Assembly (NCBI GenBank): GCA_036897095.1
Contig: JAYMSP010000484.1
Coordinates: forward strand, 1 to 49,780
Direction: 5' to 3'
DNA from: Plantago elongata
Taxonomy: Eukaryota; Streptophyta; Magnoliopsida; Lamiales; Plantaginaceae
Length of the DNA: 49,780 nt
Shown: positions 1 through 14,394 of the stretch, one piece after another
How the letters are laid out: each line of letters begins with the position of its first letter
Numbering within the stretch: position 1 is the first letter of the stretch
Notes under the pieces: generated by a model
Seen by the model: the letters and a program-made list of their open reading frames with translations, nothing else
The model's database searches: none
What the model was told of the DNA's origin: nothing
Position numbers and translations under genes: made by a program

Positions 1-1408
1 CTGTCTTTTCTAGGTTCCAGTACCTTAATATACCCCTCCCCACCCTGATTCTATATTATTTTGCAGGTGACGGTAAAGATCAGAAAAACAGCAACAATGT
101 GGAAGTTAATTGTGGTTCTGCGAAGCCTGTGGATGTGATTACCCCTGGTAACTTACCAAGAAAGAATGGAGAGAATCCAAACACCACATTAGCGCTGAAG
201 GAACCTTCGGAATTGAATGCCAAGTCCAGTCAAACTAATCTGTCCCAAGCTTCAATGCCAAGTGATAACTGGTTGCAGGTTTGTGTTGTTGCACATCCCA
301 TTTATGATCATCTGTTTTTCTCGTGTTTTTTATTCAATTAAAGAAAGTTAGCAATGTATTATTCCCACACCCCGGCCCATAACTAGCTTGATGTGAGGGT
401 GCCTTTCAAATAACGGACTTAACTTTCTCATTCACACTGGCCAGCCAGTCTAGTTTATTTGTTCTCCTCACCTGACGAGTGTATTTTGTCTTGCCACGTA
501 GAATGAACGGGAGCTGAAAAGGGAAAGGAGGAAGCAGTCCAATCGAGAGTCTGCCAGGAGATCAAGATTGAGAAAACAGGTATATCTATCTCATCAAAAT
601 AACATCCCGTTGATTAGGACTTGCACGTTTGGTGAAACTCTCTTATTGCTTATCTAGAGTATCCACCTTGTTGAATTAGCCTGGTCATCAAGTGAACTTC
701 TAGAAGCTAATTGCATTTTGCGGTATTGTTCTCTAATCTTTTCTCTCGTGATCCTACTTCTATCATTAATAATTTGTCTGTTTCATCTTTTGTTAGGCTG
801 AGGCTGAGGACTTGTCTGCCAAAGTTCAAATACTAACTGCAGAGAATATGACACTCAAATCTGAAAGAAACAAACTAGCGGAAACCTCTGAGAGACTGAG
901 GCTTGAAAATGCTAAACTAATGGTACTGTTTCTGGCTGATGTTCCAAGTTAAATTGAGTAATCTCATAGTCCCTGAAGTTTGTAGGTAGTTTGATAAATT
1001 ACATAAATGCTCCTGAAAACTTGTAAATCCGCCGGTACTTTGGGGTTATAACTTGAAGTGTAATGTTGGAGTATGTAGAAAACCCGCCCTTACTTTACTG
1101 CTGTGGCAATCATTGTTACCTTCTACTTTTATGCATGGCACTGCCTCATTGATAACTTCACTTGGCTTCCATTTCAGGAGAAATTAGGAAATGCCAGACT
1201 AGTTGAAACAGGGGTGAACATTCACAAGATTGACGATTTGAGGCTCAAACCGATTGGTACGGTGAACCTATTATCAAGAGTTAACAACTCCGAGTCCAGT
1301 GATACAAGCAATGAAGATGGTGCCTCATATGAAGAATGTAATCCTGGAGCTAAGCTTCATCAGCTTATGGATGCTAGTCCCCGAACTGATGCTGTAACTG
1401 CTAGTTGA
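1..1408 (+). CDS. GBF2: G-box-binding bZIP transcription factor, GBF2-like, 3' part
   Basis: Partial gene; the 5' end lies outside the window. Four exons are read at 67-278, 502-579, 797-922 and 1178-1408, all with AG/GT borders and phase-0 joins. Exon 502-579 encodes the basic region (NERELKRERRKQSNRESARR), including the N-x7-R DNA-contact signature. Exon 797-922 continues as the leucine zipper (heptads in AEDLSAKVQILTAENMTLKS). The C-terminus contains LLSRV and ends HQLMDASPRTDAVTAS, close to what I recall of the Arabidopsis GBF2 tail. GBFs are group G bZIPs that bind CACGTG G-boxes as dimers in light- and ABA-responsive promoters in the nucleus. The proline-rich N-terminal region would be upstream of the window. 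Family assignment is firm; GBF2 rather than GBF3 rests on the tail and on nearby ADNT1 and DUF3133 genes. Confidence 0.9.
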
Positions 1409-3591
1409 TTGCGCCCAAAACCTGTGAATCTGGTAATTTTGGCATAATTACAAGTCCAAAATTACTTCTAACAATAGTAATTGAGTGAAAAGTAATATCA
1501 AGGGATCCTATGAGTCTAATTCCAGTATTGTAACTTATCCCGGCAAACCTGGAATGCATTTTAAAGTTCAGATTGCCCGATGCTACAGCTTAGTCGATGT
1601 CTAGCATCGTGATTAGAAGTGTATTAAGAGAGTAGATTATTGTGCTGTACTGATCTTGAATAACAGACCAACTGTGTCCTTGTTACTATGGCGCTGGTTC
1701 TCCATAGAGAGAATTTGGCGATTTTTATGCTTAAAACAAGATTGTGAGATTTTATACAGTTCTTTTTTCAGAAGTTCGCTTATTCAAATGATGTCTTTAG
1801 GAGGATAGATTGTTATATTGTCCACAAGATGTCATGAAATCTGCAACCAATTAGATTGTACTCATAGAAAGGCAGAAATGACAAGGTTGTTTATAAATTA
1901 TTGACTGATCTGAAATTGCCAAATGTATAAAATTACACAGTACAGAGATGTGGTTATCCACGATGAGGGCATCAGATCTGCTCTATTTCCGGCTTCCAAC
2001 CTTCCCTTTCCAATCCCCCTTTGAGTGGTTGTTTTTTAGGCAACCTTTTGTTTATTTTAATGGATAGATGACGCTCTCCCCAGGGATTTCTCGATAGGGA
2101 CTTCTATATCTTTCACCGACTAGAAGAATTGTTTGCTCCGGGGACAACTTTCTCTGGACTTCTTTCGCCACTCGGAAGGCTCCCCTGCTACGATGTGGCA
2201 CGAGGATTCCCTTCGCCTATCTTGTAGGAAGATCGGCAAATGCTCTCATTCATTACCACTTGACCCTTACTGCATCATAAAAACAAAATTTACTAAGAGA
2301 TGAACAGATCGACGAATCTTAAGGGCTATCAGCATGAAAAAATCAGGAGCATGCCATGGCAAAACAAGAATCTGAGAACGAACATGTGCAAAGGCGATTC
2401 CAGCAGTTCTACAAGATTGTGCATGATCAATGCAAGGTTTAGAGAAATATACAACCTCAAAAAAATAGTGAGACAGTACAGACGCAAGCCAAATTCTTGT
2501 GACAGTAATGGAGTAATGGGCACCAACCATCCCATGCACCTTGGCTTTGCCATAGAGATTTGATCACAGAACTTTCTGCAGTATATAAAGTCATCAACAT
2601 CAGTTCAAATAGCAGGTAACATGTATCTTATTGAATTTCATAGAATCCTAAATTCTGACTTCCCCAAGTATGTGCAGAAACCACTGACCGGGTAATTGGC
2701 ATTATATTGATCAATTTTTTTAGCAAGAATAGATGTAGAAAAGTAGCAATGGATGACACAATATCAAATCAATGAACTGGTAGTGCTTGACATGAATTCC
2801 CTGTAGCGACATGTATTTCAATTTTGAATTTGGAGTCGGATTTACTCAACTGGACACTGAGAGATTGAGTAATAACATCGTTGTAGAGTATGAAGAGCAG
2901 GAGTGTGCAACACGAAAAAACAAAACTCTCAAGATTAAAATAGCAAAACCAATATCCAATTAGTACTCTGAGATTTAATACACGGAGATGTACATGTATC
3001 ATGAGCATGAACAAGCAGATGTTTACTGTTAAGTCCGAGTATGGGCAGTGTTAATGAATCAGTTTCAGTGTCACTTTACTAGCTTGCCCCATATTGAAGC
3101 TCAGAACACAGCTCGCAGATTCCTCGTGTTCATTTACAAGAAAGTTGGGGAAAATCTTCACAAGCAAGCTGTACATACCAGATTGGAAAATCTCAGGTTC
3201 GTATACCTTAAATGATCCCATCAACTATTCCGGATTACCTGTGTAACAAAAGAAAGGAGATAATGAAGTAGTATATCAACTCTTACAAAAGGGAAATTAT
3301 TATGGCAATTGATGATAAACTGGACCTTGTACATCCTTTCTGCCTGCCACATGGGCTAGCAACTTATAGAGTACAAACTTATCTATTAGCAAAAGATTTA
3401 CGCAATGCATAAATATACATATATTAACAGATGAATGATATGATGAACATAATTACCTAAAATAGATCTGACAACTGATGGAGCATACTTTCTACTTGGA
3501 GCAGCTGATGATGGATTACTATCAACGGATGACGAGTACAAGTTTAAGTTCCCACAGAATGTTGCTGTTTTGGTTGGTAATAGGAATGCTG
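1409..3591. other. Gene-free interval between convergent GBF2-like and PPR genes
   Basis: About 2.2 kb between two 3' ends, so it should hold both 3' UTRs. Short ORFs near 2267-2563 overlap each other on both strands and show no recognisable domain. A more GC-rich patch at about 2030-2250 is listed separately as possible organelle-derived DNA. Nothing else stands out. Confidence 0.6.
2030..2250. other. Possible organellar (mitochondrial-like) DNA insertion
   Basis: This stretch is clearly richer in G+C than its surroundings and has the look of plant mitochondrial intergenic DNA on the minus strand, with purine-rich runs such as GAAAGAAGTCCAGAG. No long ORF or known organellar gene is seen. 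The call rests on composition and style only. Confidence 0.25.
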
Positions 3592-5829
3592 TCAACCAAA
3601 ATTAGTCAAATTCCGATTCACACGAATATCATCCTTACTGTCATCAGAAACAAGACCTCTATCAAGCATCTCAGTTTGATACTTAAATGCCTCTATCAAA
3701 TTACCCTCCCTGAAATATCCAGTAATTATTGTATTGTAAATAAATGCACTGGGAGTGATATTCTTTTTGTCCATCTCTTTCAGGAGCTTTTTAGCATTTT
3801 CAACTTGCCCGTTGCTACACAGACCACGTACTAAAACACCGTAAGTTATAACATCCGGTGTTACGCCCTTTGCAAGCATCTCCTGATACAATTCTGAAGC
3901 AAGGAGTACATTACCATTCTTCTGAAACAAATCAATCAAAGTGGTGTACGTTGCCAGATCACAGGGAATTCCATCATTTTCCATTCTTTTCTTCCAATGA
4001 AGAGCCGCTTCAATGTTAGGCAAGTCCCTGAAGCCACTAATTATGGTGTTGTATACAGCTGTAGTTGGAGACAAACCAGCTTGAAGCATTCGATCAAAAT
4101 GTTTACATGCACTCTTCATGTCACGCCTCTTACAAAAAACATCAATTAAGGTATTGTATGCTGTCATATCCATGGAAATACCTTTATCCTGCATCTCTTC
4201 CAGCATCTTCAATGCAAGGCGTATATTTCTAGTTTTAGACAGACCGTTGACCAAAGAGGTATATGTAATGACATCGGGTAAGACTCCTCTTTTATACATC
4301 TCCCCAAAGATGGCAAGTGCGGAGTTAACATCATCTCGCTTTACAAAGCCACTAATGATGCTGTTATAAGTTTTGCAAGTGGGGGTGAAACCCAGTGCCA
4401 TAAACTGGTTCATATAATTCTTTGTAAAACCAGTTTGTCCAACTTTGCTCAAGCCATTGATAGCAGCACTGAAAGTTGCATCAGTAGGTGTAATACCCGA
4501 CATCACCATCTTATCCCACACTTTCTTAACATCATCAGTCCTGCCTCCTTCACAGAACCAAGAAATTAGAATATTGTACGTGAATTCATTCGCAACCCCA
4601 GATTCAACCGCCTCATCAAATTGCTCCATCGCCCTGTCAACCAAATTGGTTTGCAAATAACCTCTAATCAGAGTATTCACAATATAAAGAGTCGGTTGAA
4701 TATCTTCTGACTTCATTCTCATGTACAATTCTCGTGCCTTCATAACTTTTTTATTTACACAACATCCTTCGATTAAAACTGCATACGTGACCTTGTTTGG
4801 TGCAGGTCCAACTTTTACAATCCTTTCAAACAATGCCAAACTGCTATCCAAATCACCCTGCTGATAATAACCCTTCATCAAACTAGTAGCAACAATTATG
4901 TTCATGCAATATTTCAAGCCAATCATCTCATCTTTCAGCCTTAACGCCCCTTTCATATCTTTCTGCTTCACGCAACTGCATATTGCAATCGTAAACGTAC
5001 CCTCAGAAGGAACCAAACCCTTCTCCTGCATCTCACTCATTATAGCACACACAAATTTGTTATCCGATTTCATACACGCAGCACGAACTGCAGTAGAATA
5101 AACCAAAGTACCAAGCTTGATTCCACTTGTTTTCGCCTCCTCAAAGTATCGTATTGCCTCCTCAACCTTATCCTCCCTTAGACTCGCAGACATCATCAGA
5201 TTAACAGTCCACTCATCATAACATCCCACCCCCTTCGACATTATGTCCCTAGACAAGCCTCTAACCTCATTATTCATCTTTGCCTTAATCAATGATCTCA
5301 AGAATAACTTCAAAACAGGCACGGACGGCTTAATGCCACGAGAAGCTAATGCATAGTAACACTCCTTAGCATCATCATAACGCTTTGCCCTAACATACGC
5401 ACTCAACACATAGCTAAAAAGACTAGAATTAAGCCCAAAACCAAATCTCTCACAACATCCACCTAAAGTATTAATCAAATCAATCCCATTTGGGGCAAAT
5501 GCGGTTGATAAATGATTATTAAGAATATTTTCAGCTGCATTATGATGGTGCTCGGAACTTACAAGAATCTGAAGCAACACACATAAAGACTCACCCATTC
5601 CAGGCCCTTCTTGAACGCCATTGAAGTACTGTAGAGCTGAAATAGGGTCGTTTCTGTGAGCTAAAAGATTGTTTACTATGTTAGCTTGGTTTGAAATTGA
5701 GTTCTTGGGATCCTTTTGAGTTTTTTCAGGGGAAGATGAAATTGATTTATGAGAGATGAAAGGTGATAGCTTTCTACAAGACATTGGTAGAGAAGACGAA
5801 ACATTGAGTAAAGTTTTGATCTTGGCCAT
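3592..5829 (-). CDS. P-class pentatricopeptide repeat protein, probably mitochondrial
   Basis: A single intronless ORF of 745 aa, typical of plant PPR genes. The first 45 or so residues are rich in Ser, Lys and Arg with few acids (MAKIKTLLNVSSSLPMSCRK), consistent with an organellar presequence. From about residue 135 to 725 the protein is a tandem array of roughly 16-17 35-residue helix-turn-helix repeats with the consensus VTYNTLI-x-G-x-C/F and EM-x-x-x-G-x-x-P-D. All are P-type; no E, DYW or SMR domain follows, and the protein ends soon after the last repeat. Such proteins bind organellar RNA in a base-specific way and stabilise, splice or promote translation of transcripts. It resembles the At3g54980 type, which I cannot confirm without alignment. 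The RNA target is unknown. Confidence 0.92.
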   Translation of the reverse strand: MAKIKTLLNVSSSLPMSCRKLSPFISHKSISSSPEKTQKDPKNSISNQANIVNNLLAHRNDPISALQYFNGVQEGPGMGESLCVLLQILVSSEHHHNAAENILNNHLSTAFAPNGIDLINTLGGCCERFGFGLNSSLFSYVLSAYVRAKRYDDAKECYYALASRGIKPSVPVLKLFLRSLIKAKMNNEVRGLSRDIMSKGVGCYDEWTVNLMMSASLREDKVEEAIRYFEEAKTSGIKLGTLVYSTAVRAACMKSDNKFVCAIMSEMQEKGLVPSEGTFTIAICSCVKQKDMKGALRLKDEMIGLKYCMNIIVATSLMKGYYQQGDLDSSLALFERIVKVGPAPNKVTYAVLIEGCCVNKKVMKARELYMRMKSEDIQPTLYIVNTLIRGYLQTNLVDRAMEQFDEAVESGVANEFTYNILISWFCEGGRTDDVKKVWDKMVMSGITPTDATFSAAINGLSKVGQTGFTKNYMNQFMALGFTPTCKTYNSIISGFVKRDDVNSALAIFGEMYKRGVLPDVITYTSLVNGLSKTRNIRLALKMLEEMQDKGISMDMTAYNTLIDVFCKRRDMKSACKHFDRMLQAGLSPTTAVYNTIISGFRDLPNIEAALHWKKRMENDGIPCDLATYTTLIDLFQKNGNVLLASELYQEMLAKGVTPDVITYGVLVRGLCSNGQVENAKKLLKEMDKKNITPSAFIYNTIITGYFREGNLIEAFKYQTEMLDRGLVSDDSKDDIRVNRNLTNFG

Positions 5830-6435
5830 GAAATGTCTGCAAAAATTGGAAAGGAATTGAGCTACTGACTGAAAAATGAAAATCGTCTGGTGAAGAAGGA
5901 GATGAGAAATTGAGTATACTTTACAATTTATGTAAATGGGCTCAGTTGAGGTCCAATGAGAATGCGAAGGGGAAAATCAGCCCAATTTGTATTCAGTTTC
6001 CCATTCAGAATGCTTAAAATCCGCCCGTAACGACCCGATTAATTATCGATCATGTTCGAATTTTGAAACGACGTGGTCACAATATACATAACTCGAAAAA
6101 TACACATCATGTAACTCATTCTTAACTGATCTGGAATTCGGGTATTGCATGAATATGTAAAAGCATATAATAAAAAGTCACACTATATTCCGCCAAAAGT
6201 CTATTTATTGTACTTAGCGTCAAGAAGCAGCAACGCTGTAAGGCGTAAGCATTTCTTTCCATCTCCTTTCTACCTCTCCAACTGTATGTGTGCATATATA
6301 TACTATAATAACAAAACGATAATAACCTCATTCATATAATATTTCTTGTTATTATCTACTTATCATATTTTTGTGGGTTTTCTTCTCTCTTCTTGAAAAA
6401 CTCATCAGATCCGAGTTTGATTTCGTTTTGGTTCG
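5830..6435. promoter_or_regulatory. Shared divergent promoter region, PPR (-) and E2 (+)
   Basis: About 600 bp separates the two divergent start codons. A TATA-like run (TATATATA) lies near 6295-6302, about 135 bp before the E2 start, followed by a pyrimidine-rich leader. No clear TATA box is seen for the PPR gene. Promoter assignment is by position. Confidence 0.45.
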
Positions 6436-9041
<2,606 letters not shown>

Positions 9042-9690
9042 CTAGTCCTCTCCTACCTGGAAGAACATGCAATGAGATTTGGGTGTCATAAAAATTCGAT
9101 CTTGTGAAATATTAGACATTATATTATCGAATTTAGAAAATGCAAGTGTAATTTGTTTGTGTCCCGAACGTTCATAATGTTTCAGACTATTTAAGCCAAG
9201 TCTCTTTGCATTTGTCTCTGACGATGTCTCTCTTGGTAGTCTGTGGCATATGGTTTTCTTCTGCAAATTGAAGCTCAAGTTTTAACTACATCATCAGTTA
9301 ATTTCCTTATTTTGTCTTGCACATCATTACTTAACTGCAAGTTGTCAAATAGATCCAAGTATGCAATCGTACAGTTCTTGAAATCGAGCCTATTACAGTG
9401 ACAATTGATGTCTCATACCGCATGTTTGGTAGTTATAGACAAAAAAGCGCAAAATCATTGTCCCAAAAACCAATGCTTTCCAAGAAATTGAGAAAACAAA
9501 ACAACTGCTGAAGTTTATCATACATTTAAATTTTCTATTGCACCGAGGATTGAGAAAAATGCAAGTACAACATTGAATAAGTTCTTATCTACGAAACATC
9601 AGGGCGGGTATGGTTGAAATGATCAAAAGTGGGTGGAAAATTGTGGTTCATATTTAAATAGAATGTGAAAGGGCTTTATAGTAAATATTG
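9042..9690. other. E2 3' UTR and unremarkable intergenic sequence
   Basis: AT-rich sequence following the E2 stop codon. It should contain the 3' UTR. No further gene, RNA gene or repeat is supported here. Confidence 0.4.
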
Positions 9691-10580
9691 TAGATGATCA
9701 GAATCTACAATAGAAAATTAGAGGTTTGATTTGGGGGTACCAGCGACCTGCAAGGCAATACGAAAGAAAATGCTGAAACGTAAGATTCAAAGGGGACACC
9801 GGTGTGGTGCCGACCGAGTGGACTCCGACGCTCAAGCTAGTGAGTCTGGAAGATGTGAAATAAATTGTAAATAAATGAAGGGAGATAGGACTTATCCTGA
9901 TTGATATGGTGTGACTCTCTTGGTAGCTTGGAGGAACTAGCAAGATGATCAGGCAGCAAGGAGTATCTAGCAAGGTGATCAAGCGGCTAGGAGGAGTTAG
10001 CTAGATGATCGCTTGGCTAGGTGGATGGTTGAATGGACTAGGTGAGGTTGGATGGACGTTTAGAGGATGCAATGATGCAGTGATAGAGGTCTGGAAGAGA
10101 TGATGTTAGGAGACGATTGCAGAGAGATAACTTTAGCTGATAGGGTTCTACCAGTAGTGTAGTTGCTAGTGTTCTGCTAGTAATCATGTAGATGCTAGAT
10201 ATCAGATGTCCTATAGGTTCCCTTTCTCCTCCTTTTTATAGATGTAGCTGCATCAATGGGTTGATTCCCATCACTCCCTTATTTGTCGGGATCGAGTTGG
10301 AGAATGATTCTACTCACCTCCCAGTCTTAGTAACTGACTCCTATCGTGGTGGGAGATGATGTATGTAGCTGGGAAATGGTTCTTCCACATCTCTAAGTTT
10401 CCACCCGCCGGTCCATCCATCTAGCCCTTGAACTTGTGCTGGTTGCACCTTGGGTGAGCTGCTGGATTTAATGGATTGATTCAATCAAATTGGTCATGAC
10501 GTAGTCAATGGTTATTGGATTGATCCAGCCCATTTAATTGAAATCATCATGTAGATGAGTAGTTGGTGATTATGCCAACT
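9690..10580. mobile_element. Candidate solo LTR or non-autonomous retroelement remnant
   Basis: A block less AT-rich than its flanks, with no coding potential. It contains a run of degenerate units of about 32 bp near 9920-10025 (variants of CTAGCAAGATGATC), then a TATA-like CCTTTTTATAGATG near 10234 followed by a transcript-leader-like region. This layout resembles an LTR with a promoter on the plus strand. I could not locate TG/CA ends, a target-site duplication, a primer-binding site or a polypurine tract. Confidence 0.3.
9920..10025. repeat. Degenerate tandem units of about 32 bp
   Basis: Three successive imperfect units share the pattern GGAG-(n)-CTAGC-AAG/AGA-TGATC-(n)-GGC followed by CTAGG or CAAGG. 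Spacing is about 30-33 bp. It lies inside the candidate LTR-like block. Confidence 0.5.
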
Positions 10581-12270
10581 TGAATTATCGAATCCAAAGT
10601 CCACCCAGATATGAATAGTTTATCAAGTAATTAGACCTTGTCTAGACGTTTCCAAACAATTGGGCCGGTTTTAATCGTAAATAAGTCAAGAGCGAAATTT
10701 TACTAGTACAAATTTCAATTGTGAAATCCCTCAAATGTTCGTTTGGTTGGATTTTTTTTGTAGTTGTCATTTGCACAGTTTACGACGCAAATACCCTGTT
10801 GGTGGAAGAGGTATTTCAACTATGTATTTTGAAAACTGTGAATGATATTTATAACTAGCATTCGCCTTTGTGAAATAAAATGTTTGGCACTTGATTTTGT
10901 TGCGAAATCTCTAATTTGAGAATTTCGTATTCCATTTTGAATTTTTCAGCTAACTAAAACGCATGAAATCTTATATATTATACATTGATTCAGGTTACGT
11001 TTATATAGTATACTCAAATGAGTTGTTCTAACAGAACTTGGTTTATCACTACGTATAAATGAGTTCATAATTAATCATAAAATAATGATAAGTACGTAGT
11101 TAAAGCCTAATTAATTGGACAAATAATATGTAAAACATTTTAATATAGTATACAAGAAACAAAATGTTATGTATAAAAAACATATTATAAATTGAAATGG
11201 GCAATTGCATCTTTTAAAGTCGTTTTATAATTTATTAAGGTTCAAAACTCTATTGAAATCCTTTTTTTTTTTCTAAAAACATATTATAAGATTGTTTATA
11301 AGTCGTAATTAATAAAATTGCATATTAAGAGGTTATTTTACGATTTAAGTTTAATTAAGAGAGAAAAATGAGTTTGAGATGGATAGAACCAAATATAGTC
11401 AATTTTATTTTAAGTTTTTTCTTTCCAAATTTTATTTTTTTAATTGATTAATTAATTTAATTTATTATTAAAAATAATTAACTGTGACATCGTCACGGAT
11501 TAATTAAGAGTTAAGTAATAGATATCTGCCGTTCCGTAAGTTGATGCAGTTAAGGGTGAATGTCTCCTCCTAGACTGAAATAAATCAGTTTCTTTTCCTT
11601 CACGCTCAAGTCTGTAGTCTTTGTTGACTTCTTAAGCATGGTCAACACTAACTATGTCTCATTCCAAATAACTTCACCTATCAGATAGTTCGTATTATTG
11701 TATATCTTATTCTTTAAAATATTGACATAAAAAAGAATACGAAATGTAAAGATTTACATACGTTCTAGTGATAAAATATGTATTTTAGTGTGGTAGTAAT
11801 AATTTTAGTTATAATTAGCTTGTATTATTTAATTACGTATGAAGTTCTATAATCATCACAAAAATAAAAAGTGTGAATTTTTAGGAGATAAAATGAGTGA
11901 TTTATCCATTTTACCATAATGTCGTTTTCATAATTGTGATACTTATAATGAAAATGTTTATTCAAACGGATAGAGTATGTATTTATTAAGATTGACCTCT
12001 CTTTACATTTCACAATCAAAATGATTGAAACAACATGGTAGTTCATTGAACAATGTATGTTGCATGCATATGAACTTAGTTAGAATCAATATTGCTTATT
12101 AGCAGTACACAATTTATGTTCCAGCTAGCCTTCGATCATCGCATTTTTCGTGTATTTAAAAATATCGTAAGACGGTTTATATTTCCAGCTAATTATTTCA
12201 TCCAAATTAAAATTTGCATACGGAAAACAAACTAGTACAAGTACGATGTATAATGTATAGTCCTATAATT
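10581..12270. other. AT-rich intergenic DNA with no gene seen
   Basis: Very AT-rich, with no plausible ORF or RNA gene. Stretches near 10700-10990 look like an old inverted-repeat transposon (related TTCGCAA/AATTTC words at both ends), but boundaries could not be fixed. Confidence 0.4.
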
Positions 12271-12276
12271 AATCTT

Positions 12277-12402
12277 TTAGAAACGGTTTGTTATACAATT
12301 CAAATTGACAAAATCCAATTTAAATGAACTGTTTTGTATACAAAATATACAATTTGAATTGAATTTTGTCAATTTGAATTGTATAACAAACTGTCTCTTA
12401 AT
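12277..12402. mobile_element. Palindromic MITE-like element
   Basis: Two arms of roughly 46-50 bp are inverted copies. The left arm reads GGTTTGTTATACAATTCAAA and continues to about 12325. The right arm (about 12350-12402) read on the minus strand gives AGTTTGTTATACAATTCAAA and continues with very few differences. Only about 25 bp separates them, so the DNA or its RNA would fold into a long hairpin. This is the form of a small foldback MITE. The target duplication is not resolved. Confidence 0.65.
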
Positions 12403-12649
12403 AAATTAAAACTAATACTGGAAAAGGGTAACATATGTCATTTTGTTGACCGTGGACTCGTGGAGTGCAAGTTTTAGCAAATATACCTAATTATCTTCTT
12501 CCGTTTTGTTTTCTGCTGAAATTAATATTCAACAAAAAGAAAACATATAAATAAGTTAGAAGTACATTGGTGGAATCATAAGTTGGATTTGTGTGTATCT
12601 GTGTAGCCGTTAGAATCACAGAGTTCGTGGAGAGTTAATTAAATTACTT

Positions 12650-12780
12650 GGAATTTATTACCTTCAACTAAGAATTATTAAACTGAGTTGAATTAAAGTA
12701 AAATATAAATTATAATAAATCGAACTGAACTGAACTGAATTAAATTAAACTGGACATAAGTGATTTAAGTTGAAGAGACA
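12650..12780. repeat. Copy of a dispersed GAACTGAACTGAA-rich repeat
   Basis: Contains runs of AACTGAACTGAACTGAATTA next to AAATATAAATTATAAT. Related sequence, in either orientation, occurs near 18780-18900, 41538-41686 and 44330-44400, so this is a dispersed family in this genome. Confidence 0.5.
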
Positions 12781-12880
12781 CAACCTTACAGACTAAGTTG
12801 ACAACTAAGCGAAATTACCTCTCTTGAATTATTCATCACAAACAGTTCTAAGTGCATCAAATTCTAATTCAAACAATTCT

Positions 12881-13551
12881 ACATCTTTTGAATTATTCGA
12901 ATGTTTTGAAAAAATATGTTTTCACGATTTAAAATGTTTCTTGTCCTTCTAAATGAATTGTTTGTATCACGTAATTACAATGATAAAGTTGGAGTCAAAT
13001 TCAAAGAATGAAATTGTCTACTTAACTCATCTCTACTGGTGAAACATCACTAATAAGTCAAACACAATTTTAGAAGAAAATCTAAAATGATCCGTAAAAA
13101 TATACTACTGTTGATGGAGAAATGGTAAAATGTATTACTACTTGGTATTGAAAGATCACGTATTAAGAGATACGGATAGTCGGTTGAATAATTCCTATAT
13201 AATGGGATCAAATCAATTCATCGATCCAACTTCCATACGTTTAGCCACATTTACTACTTGATTCCTCTCTTAAATCTAATTCATATTCCAACAGTTACTA
13301 CTACTATCTACTCGACCTTTTCTTCCTTGTAGCTCTCTTCAATCATTTACTCTTTCACTTTTAATACCAACAATCACTCCTCACTTCATACTATACGCTT
13401 TTTGTTCAACTCATCATATTCTTGATTCTTCATGTTGATCAAATCAATCGAGAACATGGATATAGAACCTTCTCCACAGCCTGTCAAGAGTTTAGTTCAC
13501 ACCACTGTCACTAACAAGACATGTTCTTTTCGGGATTCTACGCCCCGTATG
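12881..13551 (+). repeat. Arm A of a large inverted duplication (CRF promoter, leader, codons 1-40)
   Basis: This segment reappears inverted at 19803-20405. Similarity runs from CATCTTTTGAATTATTCGAA through the TATA region and leader into the coding sequence and stops abruptly after codon 40 (13551). Arm A is longer mainly because it holds roughly 95 bp of leader (about 13296-13395) that is missing from arm B. Confidence 0.9.
13196..13202 (+). promoter_or_regulatory. Probable TATA box of the CRF gene
   Basis: TATATAA about 230 bp before the start codon, followed by a pyrimidine-rich leader. The element is kept in the inverted copy (20059-20065). Confidence 0.55.
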
Positions 13552-14394
13552 GTTCGTATTTCGGTCACCGATCACGATGCTACCGATTCTTCTGATAATG
13601 AGAGTGTCTATGGGAGTTACAGGATTGATAGAAAGATTGTTAATGAGATAAGGATTCAAAGGCAGATGCGGAGAAAGGCGGCTCTGGCGGCTGTGAAGAC
13701 AGGAACGAAGTTCCGGGGAGTTAGGCAGCGGAAGTGGGGCAAATGGTCAGCCGAGATACGGGATGCTACGCAGCGGAGGAGGCTGTGGCTCGGGACGCAT
13801 GACACTGCCGAAGAGGCTGCCTTGGCTTACGACAGGGCGGCTATTCGGATACGTGGGCGCGACGCTTTGACAAATTTCCCGGTTAAGAAGACCGGTGTCT
13901 CGGTTTCGGGATATGATTCGGTTAAGGAGGAGTTTTGCGAGAATTTGGCTTCTCCTACTAACTCTGTTTTGAGGGGTGCGGTTCGGTCCGAGTTTGAAAA
14001 TAATGTGGGCTCGGTCGCGGTTGCCGGTCAGTCTGGATTTGAAAATGTTGGTGCGAGTGGAGATGTGTGCGATGACGGAAGTGCAAGCGGTCTTGGAGAA
14101 AAATATGGGAATGTTGATGATCGGTTTCTTAATGTGTGTGAGAACGCAAGTGTGACCGAGAATAAGGGGTCTTGTTACGGTTTTAATGATGAAAACTTGA
14201 CGATTGATGATTGTTTACCGTGGGATCAATCTTTCCTCGATGGGCCTTTTGATTTTTGGGCGCCGACACCGCTGCTTGTCTGCGAAATTAGCATGATGGA
14301 TAAGGGTTTTGATGGATTAAATTTAGATGAGCTTGACTCATTGCCATGGGATGTGAATGAGTATCTTGCTCAAGACCAAAATGTGATGGTCTAG
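13432..14394 (+). CDS. AP2/ERF transcription factor, cytokinin response factor (CRF) type
   Basis: Intronless 320-aa protein. An N-terminal CRF domain (about residues 38-78: [19 protein letters not shown] then RKIVNEIRI) precedes one AP2 domain at about residues 93-150 ([20 protein letters not shown], then [20 protein letters not shown]). WSAEIRD carries the Ala and Asp typical of ERF rather than DREB proteins. A SPTNSVL motif resembles the putative MAPK site SP(T/V)SVL of CRFs. The C-terminal part is acidic ([18 protein letters not shown]) and probably activating. CRFs act in the nucleus downstream of cytokinin two-component signalling and in stress and development. ATG 13432 is used because it is the first in-frame start after the leader; Met9 is an alternative. 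The promoter and first 40 codons are duplicated in inverted orientation at 19803-20405. Confidence 0.93.
   Translation: MLIKSIENMDIEPSPQPVKSLVHTTVTNKTCSFRDSTPRMVRISVTDHDATDSSDNESVYGSYRIDRKIVNEIRIQRQMRRKAALAAVKTGTKFRGVRQRKWGKWSAEIRDATQRRRLWLGTHDTAEEAALAYDRAAIRIRGRDALTNFPVKKTGVSVSGYDSVKEEFCENLASPTNSVLRGAVRSEFENNVGSVAVAGQSGFENVGASGDVCDDGSASGLGEKYGNVDDRFLNVCENASVTENKGSCYGFNDENLTIDDCLPWDQSFLDGPFDFWAPTPLLVCEISMMDKGFDGLNLDELDSLPWDVNEYLAQDQNVMV

Noticed and set aside
2267..2563. Overlapping ORFs on both strands
   Set aside because: None has a recognisable domain, codon pattern or splice partner; they overlap each other and look like chance frames between two 3' UTRs.
3398..3834. ORFs overlapping the PPR 3' end on both strands
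   Set aside because: They lie across the PPR stop and 3' UTR with no domain; the long PPR frame explains the region.
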